Of a DNA stretch of 64,000 bases, positions 35,301 through 46,081 are shown piece by piece. The stretch is taken from positions 14,384,001 to 14,448,000 of the forward strand of contig NC_133296.1 of the NCBI RefSeq assembly GCF_005239225.2, read 5' to 3'. The position numbers and the translations under genes are program-made. This DNA comes from Populus alba. Lineage: Eukaryota; Streptophyta; Magnoliopsida; Malpighiales; Salicaceae. Each line of letters begins with the position of its first letter. Position 1 is the first letter of the stretch. Below the pieces are notes generated by a model, which worked only from the letters and a program-made list of their open reading frames with translations, was not told the origin of the DNA and did no database searches.

Positions 35301-36111
35301 ATTTCTAAGTTTTTATATGCCACTAGAGTCTTCCCCCTACCAGTTCTGGGTTTGTAACGGGAATGCCCGCATGTCATGCACTCGGTCATCACAACATTTT
35401 CAAGGTAGTATAACATGCAGAAGCTATGGCACATGTCAATTTTCTGGTATCCTAAACCGAGGGGTTTCATCATGGACTTCGCAGCATAGAAGTTCTCTTT
35501 GAGCCTGTTCCCTTCTGGTAAAATGCTTCTTGCCCAATCAATAATTTTGTCATACCCGGCCTCACTCAACCCGTGATCTGACTTGATGGTGAACACCTGT
35601 GCCACATCCGATAATTTATTGTGGTTTGTGCAGCCATCCCATAATGGTTCGTCAGAATCTTTCAATAAATCAAAAAACCTAGCTGCCTCTGCATTAGGTT
35701 CTTCTTCTACGATTGGACATTGATTGACATTATCTTGATTCATTCTCATTGCATCCATAACCATGTTTCTGTAAGGATTAGTGTTGTCATTTGCCGCTTC
35801 ATGCAGTTGCTGCACTAGAAGTTGACCCAACCACCGTTTCTCCATTCTCCTATTACTAACAATACCTCTCCATGTGCATACCAACACTCGTAATCCTCCA
35901 CAAACCCTTTGTGTAGAAGATGCATCATTACAACATCTGGATGTAGATACTTTTTATTTTGACACTTCCTGCATGGACACCTAATACCGCCTCCAATAAA
36001 ATTTCTGGGAATAGATGTTGCGAATTAATAAAACCCTGAACCCCGTTACAATAATCCATCCTCCGCAATCCTTGGGGGTGAATCTAGATACATCCATGAA
36101 CGATCATCCAT
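32354..36111 (-). pseudogene. CACTA transposase, TNP2 type, with DUF4218 and DUF4216-like parts
   Basis: Start MDDRSWMYLDSPPRI at 36111, the transposase-associated domain with CPCRKCQNKK; the frame slips just after it (near 36070). Then 35887-35237 (DGCTNHNKLS, YYLENVVMTECMTCGHSRYK), 35264-34509 with the TNP2 core (LGLCTDGFNPFG, PWSTHGKLACPYCM-like), 34428-33826 with the DUF4218-type domain (MHIEKNVFENIFNTV, VQYRWMYPFER), and 33600-32354 with the DUF4216-type region (KCYNGYFVNGYVFHTEEYG, FKCYWYDT) ending in an acidic tail (DEEEEENSD). A TAG at 32884-32882 interrupts YHSE/NKVFLF. The protein catalyses cut-and-paste transposition in intact elements. Several frame breaks show this copy is inactive. 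Confidence 0.85.
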
Positions 36112-36509
36112 GACTTCTATCGAACCTCTATAAAAAGGACCCATTAAGCAAGCTCTTAATTATTTCAAAACATAACATGTAATTCGGTAATTCTACAAAT
36201 TAAGTTTTAACAATTTTCAAACAAATACAATCTTACAAAATCTAAAACAAACCATAACAAGTATAAAATTATACATTCATATACTACAAGTTTGTTTGAG
36301 AAATAACAATAAAACATGTACATCTACAAAAAAAAAATACATATACTAAAAAAAACAATCAAAATTGACATTTAAATGTTAAAATTTTAAAAGATAGAAT
36401 TACTTACAAAAATGATAAAATCCGTCGGTAAATCAGAACACGGATGCTGTGACCACAAAACTTCAAGAAATACAACTTGTTGTGCTGAGATGAGGAAGAT
36501 TTTTGTTTT

Positions 36510-36654
36510 TATTATAGAATGTAATTATATAGGAAATATTGTAGTCATATTCTTATGTGGTAATCTCCACCTTTACTATTGTATATTGCCCTACTCATAT
36601 ATATAGAAAGGGTTGGCTAACCTATTAGGTTAAGCCTCCTAATTATTCTCAACT
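36510..36654 (+). repeat. Copia 5' LTR
   Basis: 145 bp, TATTATAGAATG...TTCTCAACT, matched base for base by the 3' copy. Contains a likely TATA element 'actcatatatatagaaagg' near 36593. Confidence 0.95.
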
Positions 36655-36666
36655 TGGTATCAGAGC
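36655..36666 (+). other. Primer-binding site, tRNA-iMet
   Basis: TGGTATCAGAGC directly after the 5' LTR, the standard plant Copia primer site complementary to the 3' end of initiator methionine tRNA. Confidence 0.92.
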
Positions 36667-36820
36667 CTCCTAATATTTTCTCTCTTTGCAGCCGGCCCTA
36701 ATTTTCTCCCCCACGGACTCTCCTCCTACTGCCGTTGCTCCAATCTCTCCCTCCACCGGTGATGCATCATCACCGGCCAGCCCTCTTCCTGCTGCTGGCT
36801 CTGCCGTTTCTCTGCCTCTT

Positions 36821-39800
36821 ATGGGAACACAATCTTCAATGGTTCCTCTATCAAACACCCACCATGTTGTGTCGTTGAAACTTACGAACATAAACTATCT
36901 TTATTGGAGAATGCAGATGAAGCCATATCTCCTTGGTCAAGGTGTTTTTCAGTTTGTTGACGGCTCCTTGCCGTGTCCTCCATCTTATATGATTGATGCT
37001 TCGGCTGATTCTTCTTCTGCCATCAGCCCCTCTTTTCTTCGTTGGAAGCAACAAGATCAACTTATTTTGAGTGCTCTACTCTCCTCTCTTTCCGTGGATG
37101 TGCTGCATCTTGTAGTCGATTGTTCTACTTCGCATTGTGTTTGGCGCACGCTTAAGAAGGCACTTGCCTCTCCATCTAATTCTCGGATCATGCAACTACA
37201 TGGCTCCTTTCAAGACCTTCGGCAAGGTGATGCATCGGTTAGTATGTATATGCAGCAAGCCAAATCGTTATTTGACGAATTGGCTGCTGCTGGTCGCCCA
37301 ATGTCCCTTGAAGATTTCAATCTCTATGTGTTTCGTGGACTTCGCGGTGAGTTCAAAGACTTGGTAACTAGTCTCATAACCAAGGCTGAACCGCTATCGT
37401 ATGCTGATCTTCATAGCCATCTCCTTACCCATGAGTTTCTGCACAAGAACTCTTTTCACTCCATGGTTGTCGGTCCATCCTCTTCATCACTGTTGTCTTC
37501 TTCTTCTCTGCCGCAGCAGCCACCATTACTGCCAACACCTCCGAATTCTGCTTATTATGCCATGACTAATTACAGCCGAAACAGGGGACGTTCTAGAGGT
37601 AATTGGCGCTCAAACACCAACCGATTTCAGGCCCCAAACAGAGGTCACTCCGCTGCAGATTGGAGGCAAAATCAGTGGCAGAACAGGCGCACCTCTGCTG
37701 CAGATTTTCGGCCAAATCAGGGGCAGTGGTCTGGACATGTCCGCTGCCAATTATGTTCCACTCCTGGCCATTCAGCTCTTCAATGCTATCAGTTTCGCAG
37801 CAGCACACAACAGCCCTCTGCTCACCTTGCTGTTGCGAATGATTCTGCTGCAACGACTTGGTTTCCCGACACCGGCGCGAATCAACATGTGACGCCTGAT
37901 CTTGCAACTCTAACTGATTCTGCTCCTTATCTTGGTAATGATTTCTTGCATGTTGGTGATGGCAAGGCCCTTGACATATCCCATGTTGGACATACTACTT
38001 TATATTCCCCCAAACGCTTGTTTACATTAACTAATGTTCTTCGAGTGCCTCACATTACCAAACCGTTGTTATCTGTTCAGAAATTCTGTCGTGATAATCA
38101 TGTTTATTTTGAATTTCACGATTCTGTGTTTTATGTGAAGGATCTCGTCACCAAGGAAGTTCTTCTTTCCGGTCGGAGTCATGATGGTCTTTATGTTCTC
38201 TCCGAGTCCTCGGCTACGTCAGTTCCTCAAGCTTTTTGGTCTCCTTGCATTTCCGCGACTGCCGACTTGTGGCATCGTCGTTTAGGTCATCCAACTCCTC
38301 GCATTCTAAATTTGTTAGTTTCTGATAATAAAATTATTTGTACGTCTAAACGATCTTTTACTCAATGTCAAGCATGTCCATTAGGCAAGTCATCCCGTTT
38401 GTCATTACGACCGACGGGTCACAAAACTTCTACCCCACTTGAATTAATTTTTAGTGATGTTTGGGGCCCTGCTCCAATGTTTTCTTCTGATGGTTTTCAT
38501 TATTTTGTTATCTTTGTTGATGCGCACACTAAATATATCTGGTATTATCCGCTTGTTGCGAAATCTGATGTATTTTCCACGTTTCAACGTTTTCAGACAC
38601 TTGTTTTGAGCGTCAGTTTTCTCTTAAAATTAAAATCTGTTCAAACTGATTGGGGTGGTGAATATCGTAAATTAAATACATTTTTTTTCAAACAATTGGT
38701 ATTCATCATCGATTAATTTGTCCTCATACTCATGAACAAAATGGCACAGTTGAACGTCGTCATAGACATATTGTCGAAACTGGCCTAACCCTCTTAGGAC
38801 AGTGTAATGCCCCATTGCGTTTTTGGAACTATGCTATGGAATCATCGGTCTATCTTATTAATCGCATGCCTACTCCTGTTCTTCAAAATAAATCTCCTTT
38901 TGCGTGTCAGTTTCATCGCACTCCTGATTATAATTTTCTACGCACTTTTGGGTGTCTTTGTTTTCCATTTTTACGTCCATATCATGCTCATAAATTAGAT
39001 TTTCGGTCTTCTCCTTGTGTGTTTTTAGGCTATAGCTCGTCTCATCTTGGTTATCGGTGTCTTGATTTAGAGTCTGGTCGTGTCTATGTCTCCCGTCATG
39101 TTCGTTTTCATGAATGTGTCTTTCCTTTTCAAAAGTATGAACAGGTAACAACACCCCCGGTTCCCCCCACTCCACCTACCTATCTTCCATCACTGCAACC
39201 CCCTTCCTGTTTTCAGCCTCTTCCTTCCCAACTCGGCAAAACACACAACTCACCTTTGCCCCTTGCCGCAACCCCCCAGCTTGCTCCCCTGCCCGTTGAT
39301 TTAGCCGACCCTGCCTCACCACCCCACACAGCCATACTATCACCACATGCTTGTCTTTCCAATGATTATTGTGCAGGAACAGGTTCTGACTTGCAGGATT
39401 CAGTTGCGGCACAACCCCGCACCTCCCCGGCTTCACCTCCTGGTCTGCAACTTTGTGTTGATCTCTCCTCTTATCCTCTTCAGCACATTCCAGGTACAGG
39501 TGTTGCTACTCCATGTCCCGCTGCTCCTAAACACCCCATGGTTCTTCGTCCGAGACAACCTAAGACAGCGCTGATCACCACCACGGCAGCCACCTCTGCT
39601 GCTTCCTTCAGTCGGGTAACTTCTCCTCCCTCACATGAGCCACTTATTTTTCCTGATGCTAACAGATATGAGGCGTGGCATAATGCTATGCGAGAGGAAA
39701 TTCAGGCCTTACGCGCAAACAGAACATGGACTTTAGTGCCATTTCATCCGTCCATGAATGTTGTTGGTAGCCGTTGGGTCTACAAAATTAAACGCAAATC

Positions 39801-41171
39801 TAATGGTAGCATTGAGAGGTATAAGGCGCGCCTGGTTGCTAGGGGCTTCACTCAGCAAGAAGGTATTGATTACTCAGAAACTTTTAGTCCTGTTATCAAA
39901 CAGGCAACAGTCCGCTTAGTGTTCTCCATTGCAGTTTCGAGTGGTTGGAAAATTCATCAGCTTGACATTCATAATGCATTTCTAAATGGAGTCCTTGATG
40001 AAGAGGTTTACATGAAACAACCTCCAGGTTTTGTTGATTCTGCACTCCCAGGTCATGTATGTCGATTGCATAAATCTCTATATGGGTTAAAACAGGCTCC
40101 GCGGGCTTGGTACACTCGTCTGAATGATTTTCTATTATCCATTGGTTTCCGTGCTTCTAAAGTGGATACCTCATTGTTTATCTTCTCGGTTGGTAGTGAT
40201 ATTTGTTATCTTTTGGTTTATGTTGATGATATTCTGCTTACGGGTAATAATGGAACTCTGCTTACAATGACTCATTCAGCTACTGAGCTCAGAATTTAAA
40301 CTTCGGGATTTGGGTGATGTTCATTATTTTCTTGGGTATTGAAGTGCAGTGTACTGGTCTGGGACTTATGCTTTGTCAACATAAATATACACTTGATATC
40401 CTCACACGAGCTGGTATGTTATCCTGTAAACCAGTTGATACTCCTATTTCGGCATCCAAAGCCACCATTATGCCGGATCCATTGTTTTCTGATACTACTC
40501 GTTTTCGGCAACTTGTTGGTGCTCTCCAATATCTCACTTTCACACGCCCGGATATTTGCTTTGCTGTTAACCGGGTCTGTCAATTTATGCATGCTCCTAC
40601 AGAATCCCATTGGGCTGCCGTGAAACGCATCTTGCGTTATCTCTGTGGTACGGCATCACATGGTTTACATATTACTCGCAGCTCTTCCTTTGCTTTACAC
40701 GGTTTTACAGATGCAGATTGGGCAGGTAGTATTGAGGATAGAAAGTCTACAGGTGGTTATCTTGTGTTCTTTGGTCAGACGCCAATTTCATGGAAATCGA
40801 GTAAGCAACGCACTGTTGCTCGTTCTTCGACAGAAGCTGAGTACAAAGCCTTAGCCGATGGCACGGCTGAAGTTATCTGGCTTCAGTACTTGTTAACGGA
40901 TCTTCAGATTCCGACTCCTTCTGCCCCTATTATCTGGTGTGACAACCTTGGTGCCACGTATTTGTCCGCAAACCCTATATTTCATGCTCGCACAAAACAT
41001 ATTGAGATTGATTATCATTTTGTCCGAGATAGAGTTGCGAAGAAGGAGATTCAGATTCGTTTTATTTCCTCTCAGGATCAACTTGCCGATGTCTTCACTA
41101 AGCCACTTCCTGCTGCTTCATTTACTGCTTTTAGATTCAAGCTTCGGGTTGATCCTCCACCCTCAGCTTGA
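36821..41171 (+). pseudogene. Copia gag-pol polyprotein, broken by three frameshifts
   Basis: Frame 1 is open from 36686; the first ATG is at 36821 (MGTQSSMVPLSN). It encodes UBN2-type gag (VWRTLKKALAS, SLEDFNLYVFRGL), a CCHC knuckle CQLCSTPGHSALQC, protease WFPDTGANQHVT, pre-integrase LWHRRLGHPT...CQACPLGK and the integrase core (FSDVWGPAP, VQTDWGGEY). At a run of eight T (38681-38688) the frame is lost, giving a stop at 38714-38716. The next frame carries HEQNGTVERRHR, then RT from SRWVYKIKRK through LDIHNAFLNG, SLYGLKQAPRAWY and YVDDILLTG. Two more slips near 40285 and 40333 separate RT from the RNase H frame (40314-41171: FTDADWAGS, STEAEYKALA, QLADVFTKPLP). All catalytic motifs seen are intact. 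Confidence 0.92.
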
Positions 41172-41178
41172 GGGGGCG

Positions 41179-41323
41179 TATTATAGAATGTAATTATATA
41201 GGAAATATTGTAGTCATATTCTTATGTGGTAATCTCCACCTTTACTATTGTATATTGCCCTACTCATATATATAGAAAGGGTTGGCTAACCTATTAGGTT
41301 AAGCCTCCTAATTATTCTCAACT
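41179..41323 (+). repeat. Copia 3' LTR
   Basis: 145 bp, reads identical to the 5' LTR; preceded by the purine tract in 'cagcttgagggggcg' (41164-41178) and followed by the target duplication GTTTT. Confidence 0.95.
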
Positions 41324-41424
41324 GTTTTGGGGCGAGGGGGGGCTAGTTATTTTGCAGATGGGGAGGGTTAGGATTAGGAAGAAGAAGGAGAAATGGGGGA
41401 GGAGAGTGTCGGCAGAGTGGCCAT

Positions 41425-41878
41425 ATATTCACTTTTACCGACGGACTTACCGACGGTTTTGATTCCGTCGGCGAAACCGTCGGTAAATCTGACGGGCAAT
41501 CGACACGTCACCGCATGGACCTGCTATTCAAATCCCTCGGTGATTCCGTCGGTATTTTTAACGGTGCACCGGTCACGTCACCGGTACGGATCTGGCATTT
41601 CAAATCCGTCGGTATTTTTGACAGTGAACAGGCCCCAGGTTTTAATTCCGTCGGTGATTCCGTCGGAAAAATCACCCGCCAAAACCTCCGCGCCACCTAC
41701 CCGCCTTTTTTTCATTAATTCTGAATTTTCGGTCGGTAATTCGGTCGGTAATTACCGACAGACTAATTACCGACCGAATTACCGACGAATATTGTCCGTC
41801 GGTGATTTCGGCCGAAAAATACTGACAGAAAAAATTTCGTCGGTATGTCCATTGGTATTTAGCGAATTTCTGGTGGTG
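41425..41878 (-). repeat. CACTA right-end subterminal repeats and terminus
   Basis: At least twelve CCGTCGGT/ACCGACGG-type motifs in both orientations, closest together at 41430-41500 and 41720-41850. The block ends at 41871-41878 'tggtggtg', which on the minus strand reads CACCACCAGAAATTCG, a one-base variant of the CACTACCAGAAA type terminus. The 3-bp target duplication expected next would be ATA (41879-41881), but it cannot be confirmed without the other end. Confidence 0.75.
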
Positions 41879-42239
41879 ATAAATTTAAAGTTTGTAAAAT
41901 TCAAACTAATAATTTCTATAAAATAAATTTAGAACTTGATTAGTTAAACTATATATTTTTTCTAAAAAATAAGTTTTTCTTGGATTTCCAACTAAATGAT
42001 ACTAATGTGTCACCTTCAAAAACACTTTATTTCTTTTTTGAAATTTCAAAGCTTTTATTTGATTGTCCACCTAACTTTTCTATTTATCTCAAACTTTCTT
42101 TATTTTTTATCTTATTGTCCTCGTCAATAGTCATTTATACTATTTCGGGTCCCAGGAGTTTTACATCTAATTGCCTTCATGCATGTTTTTCGGGGTCAGT
42201 AATGCTTCCACAGTACAACCAATAATTTCAAGTTTTCAA
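41879..42239. other. Right flank of the CACTA element
   Basis: AT-rich. 41993-42050 resembles 28085-28140 on the far side of the element. No gene. Confidence 0.45.
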
Positions 42240-42879
42240 GTGAGAGAACTGTTTTCTAGTGGAAATAGCAGTGTTTTCTAGGAGTTTTTTTTTTCCCCTT
42301 TGCTCTAAGTTTATATGGTGTTAATTAAATAAGTTTTGGATGCGTTGAAGCTACTTACAACAACATGCTTTAACCTCTAATTTTACACGTTGCTTATTCT
42401 GTTTTTTAACCTTTTTTATGAGAAATCTGGAGTGGGAAATTGTAGAGAGCAGTGTTGTTCATCGAGGAAAAGGAAGAAGGAAATTGTAGAGAGCCAGAGT
42501 CCTCAAAGGGACATGGATGTTCAATGTTCTTTCTTGTATGCACCATATAAAAAAAGGGAATAAGTTAATGGTTTTTGGTTTGGAATTCTGCAGTTTACTG
42601 TGTTAGAAAATAGTGAACTATTTATTACACCTGACCAGTTTTTCCATTGTGCTTCAAAGTATTGCTTTATGGTTGAGGCTTGACTCCAACCCTTTAGAGC
42701 TTAATATAAAGAATGTTTAGTCGGGAGGAGTTGGTTTCTTTTGATTTGTTTGTTTTCCTTTTGTTGTTATTCCCTGTTTCATTCAACAGTTTTTGTTAAT
42801 ATGATGTAAGTTAGGCTATTATCTTTGTAGCTTTTTTTTTTAATAAAATTTTGACTATTAACAAAAAAAAAAAAAAAAA
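42240..42879 (+). pseudogene. Possible processed retrocopy of an mRNA 3' UTR
   Basis: The block ends in AATAAA (42842-42847), about 15 further bases, then 17 consecutive A (42863-42879) followed abruptly by GC-richer DNA. This is the arrangement of a polyadenylated transcript copied into DNA. The upstream few hundred bases have balanced composition, no repeats and no long frame, as in a 3' UTR. The parent gene is not recognised, and no target duplication is evident. Confidence 0.4.
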
Positions 42880-44884
42880 GTGAGGCACTGACGGAAAACG
42901 GGGGATTCTGGTGATGACTTTCCTGGATTCCAAACCTGCGTTCACAAAGAAGAGATGGAATACAGGGGGCCATCAAGCCGGTTACAAAGGAGAGTCCTTG
43001 TCCACTGCAGATTAAGCCTCATAATAGTGCTTTTCTTGCATCTTCAGCGTCAACACCGACTTCTTCAATTAATCCATTCTGTCATAGTTTCATATAACAA
43101 AATCTGCAGAAACTCAACATTACTTTATATTTAATTTTATTTTAGTTAAATTGGAGGTGGTGAGGTGAGTTTTAAAATCATGATTATTAGGTAAAATCAC
43201 AAGAATGATTTCATACTATTTTCTAACACAGTAAACAGATAAAAAAAGGGAATTGTGCAGGGTATGTAATAAATTTACGGATGGGCAACTTTTATTAGGA
43301 GGATGGACAGCAAGGCCTCATCATCAAGTGGAGAGGACATGGAAGGTGGAGAGCAGTAGGTGATGCCAATAACTGAATACGTACGGTCTAACTTGTACAA
43401 TTAAAGTTGTAAATATATGAATGCATGCATGGATGGAGTCTTTTTCAGAAATAAGTGAAATAACTGTAGTACTCTAGGTGAACCCTTTAATGACCTGATA
43501 GTGGGGTAGCAATTGTTACACATGTTTTAAAAAATCAACCCGGTGTCAAACTTTAGGAAATATTTAAATAACGAGGCTACTAAAGAAGATTTAGAAAAAT
43601 AAAAATTAGAACAGTATTATTTTATTTAAAAAAATATTTGATATTCGGATTTTAACTAGGTCAACTATATATTTTTTCGTCAACCGAATCTGTACAGGTG
43701 GGTCTGGGTATTAATTAAGACTATGATTGTACATCAATTAATTTTCTGTCTAGGCTAGCTGCATGCTCCAGTCTTCTACCACTGATTTTTTTTTATATAT
43801 ATATTAAACTTACTTTCTTTGAATCTTTTAATTAAGAAAATGTAAAAGTGTTTAACTTCTACGAATACAAAGTATGGTCATGAAATGGCAGGAAGATGAA
43901 AACTCATGGGATTTTCCTTCTTGTTTATGAGGGAATCAAGAAATTTCCAAACTAATATCTCAAGAGGTTTAAGCAGAGAGCATGGCAAGCTCTTTGCACA
44001 GCTCTTATGCCTTGTCACAACTAGGTCAGGGGTCCGAAGGCTGGTAGATAGGAAAAACTGCCTTGACATCGGTGTTTAAGCCTTCAAACATATTGGAAAG
44101 ACATTGAGTCTGTTGAATCGGATGTTAGAAATATTGGATTACTTATTTTATTGTTAAATAAAATGTCTTAAACATTCTTGTTAAACCTAGCCTAGTATAA
44201 TGGGTTGACTTGGAACGTTAACGCCGGAAGTGTGGCTTATTAAACATTCACCGAAGTGTGGCTTGGCCGAGGTTTTAAATTAAAACAAAAAAGAAATTGA
44301 CTTAGTGAAATATAATTTACTCGTAATCTAGTTGATTAGGTCAATTCTAAAAAAAAAATTTAATAATTAATTTAAACTAATCGAGTAATCCAGGTTTTTT
44401 CTGTATCAATTCCCAAATCTGTTCCAAAAAGTATTAATTTCAAACACATGGTTTCTTCTTAAAGAAGACACACCTCTTGCATTTCACAGAATCTGTCAAA
44501 CTAAACCTCCCAAAGCACCCATGCAGTGAAACGATCTTCTTCACATGCCTAGTTATGGTTAGGTTTGGTTGATGCCTTTTCGATTCCGCTCATGGGATGT
44601 GGATATAGACAGCCGTGCCTGTGAAGTTGTTGAATGAGATGCATGTGAAATGCCTGCAAGAAATTAAATTAAAGGGTGTTTAGTTTCCCTTTCATCCTCT
44701 AGAGAATCACTCTGATCAGTGCATTTTTTCTGTCTCAGCTTAACGAGTGAATTAGAAAGTTATGAGAAAGGACAACTGGTCAGGTGTAATAAATTATGGG
44801 AATTAATGCCATCAGATTACAGCTTTCTGTATTTATTTTATTTCAGATGTCCTTTTCATATCCCAGGTTGTAATAAGTTTTCAA
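42880..44884. other. Intergenic, no gene supported
   Basis: GC-balanced patches at 42880-43080, 43860-44100 and 44460-44800 look like decayed genic or transcript sequence, but I recognise no protein in any frame. Two short segments (43213-43235, 44779-44799) are inverted copies of parts of 42588-42640. Confidence 0.4.
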
Positions 44885-45090
44885 TTTAGCTATGTAGCGT
44901 TTTAAATTGTGGTTAGAATAAAAAAAAAATGTATTTTTTATTTGAAATTATATTAAAATTAATTAATTTTTTTATTTAAAAAATTATTTTTTTATATTAA
45001 TACATTAAAAACGATCTAAAAACATAAAAAAATTAATTTTAAATAAAAAAATTAAAATTTATCCAACCCCGTTTTAAAAAGCAATGCCAA
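44885..45090. repeat. MITE-like dispersed repeat, copy 2
   Basis: Same motif order as the block at 5175-5385: 'gttttaaattgtgg', 'aaaaaattatttttttat', 'aaaacgatctaaaaacat', 'aattaattttaaa' and 'ccaaccccgttttaaa'. This copy is a little better preserved. Confidence 0.5.
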
Positions 45091-45399
45091 ACATATTAGA
45101 CTTTTAGGGATATTTCATAAAAGGTTATTTATTAAAAATTATTCAATGTTCTTAATTAACCATGATATTTATTTTTTATTTAAAATTTGTTCGGCCTAAT
45201 TTTTTTGTTAAATTCTTTTTAAATTTTTTTAAAAACCCGTTTGAAAACCCATTGATTTGTTTAAAAAAGGTTTGACCAAAATAATGTTATTTTTAAAAAT
45301 AAAAAATTAAAACCATGTAAGTGTTGACCTGATATACTTGAATGACTTTATGGATTTAAAAACAACTTATAAAACATGTAAGAACATAGTATGACTAAA

Positions 45400-45965
45400 A
45401 CAATTCAAGATGATAATTTTTTTTTTTAATATTAAGATAACAACATATTAGATTGACTTGAGTTAACTTGAGTTAACATGTTAAATTTGCAACTTATATT
45501 CTGAGATTATGATAACCTAATAGAAAGTAAATCAAAATAAATTATGAAGTCTACTTTTTCAATTAACCTAATGTTAAAGGATGATATTGAAAAAAAATTA
45601 ATTAAAAAAAGACCTAAAAAAGTAATCCTAATTAACCAGTCAAACTCACTCAGTCATAAAACTAAGATAATCTAGTATAAAGTAAATAAAAATAAATTAT
45701 AAATTTCAATCCCCAGTAAACCCAAGTTGAAGGACATAATTAGAAAAAGAAGTCAAATTAAAAAAAAAAAAAAAAAAACAAACAAACCAAGTCAATTTAT
45801 CAAATCCATGACCCAAGTCTTCAAACCATCATAATCTCATGAAAAAAAAAAAAAAAAAAATAACATGATTAAAACTAGATTAATTTGCTATACTCATAAC
45901 TTTAATTAAGAGATTAAAATAACCTCATAAAAAACAAATCAAAACAATTATAAAGCTAAATTTCC
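45400..45965. repeat. Degenerate repeat units truncated at a duplication breakpoint
   Basis: 'gataacctaatagaaagtaa' (45508), 'gataatctagtataaagtaa' (45667) and 'aataacctcataaaaaacaa' (45919) begin three related units that continue with 'atcaaaataaattat' and 'aaccca.gttgaagga'. The third unit ends at about 45968, where homology to the 11.08-kb ankyrin locus begins, so this is the left breakpoint of the segmental duplication. Confidence 0.7.
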
Positions 45966-46081
45966 ATTCACGGTACTTCAGATTCCATTGACATGCAGTC
46001 TAGCCGATTTGAACTAGAAGTCGTGCTGTCTGATAAGTGATAGGTATCGCTGATTCAAGTAACCTAATATTTTCTTTTGCT

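Larger units (their letters stand above)
36510..41323 (+). mobile_element. Ty1/Copia LTR retrotransposon, young, inserted in the CACTA element
   Basis: Two 145-bp LTRs (36510-36654, 41179-41323) that I read as identical flank a gag-pol region in Copia order (gag, protease, integrase, RT, RNase H). A tRNA-iMet primer site (TGGTATCAGAGC) follows the left LTR and a purine tract (TTGAGGGGG) precedes the right. GTTTT is duplicated at 36505-36509 and 41324-41328. The LTRs begin TATTATAG and end CAACT, not TG...CA. Short LTRs and a single ORF suggest the Ale/Retrofit lineage (inference). The coding region has three frame breaks. Confidence 0.95.
28407..41878 (-). mobile_element. CACTA (En/Spm) DNA transposon, decayed, left end unresolved
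   Basis: On the minus strand the element reads: terminal CACCACCAGAAA at 41878, a block of CCGTCGGT/ACCGACGG subterminal motifs (41425-41878), a TNP2-type transposase gene (36111-32354), a second motif block (32160-31565), and a PF03004-type gene (30126-28407). Both genes have stops or frameshifts. The terminus differs by one base from the usual CACTACCAGAAA. I could not find the matching left terminus, so the coordinate 28407 is only the end of the last gene. The second motif block between the two genes could mean two abutting elements. A Copia element (36510-41323) is inserted near the 5' end. Confidence 0.75.

Noticed and set aside
38675..38720. Programmed frameshift at the T8 run between Copia integrase parts
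   Set aside because: Copia frameshift or stop sites, where used, lie near gag/pol borders, not inside integrase, and the element has two further slips in RT. A mutation or sequence error is simpler.
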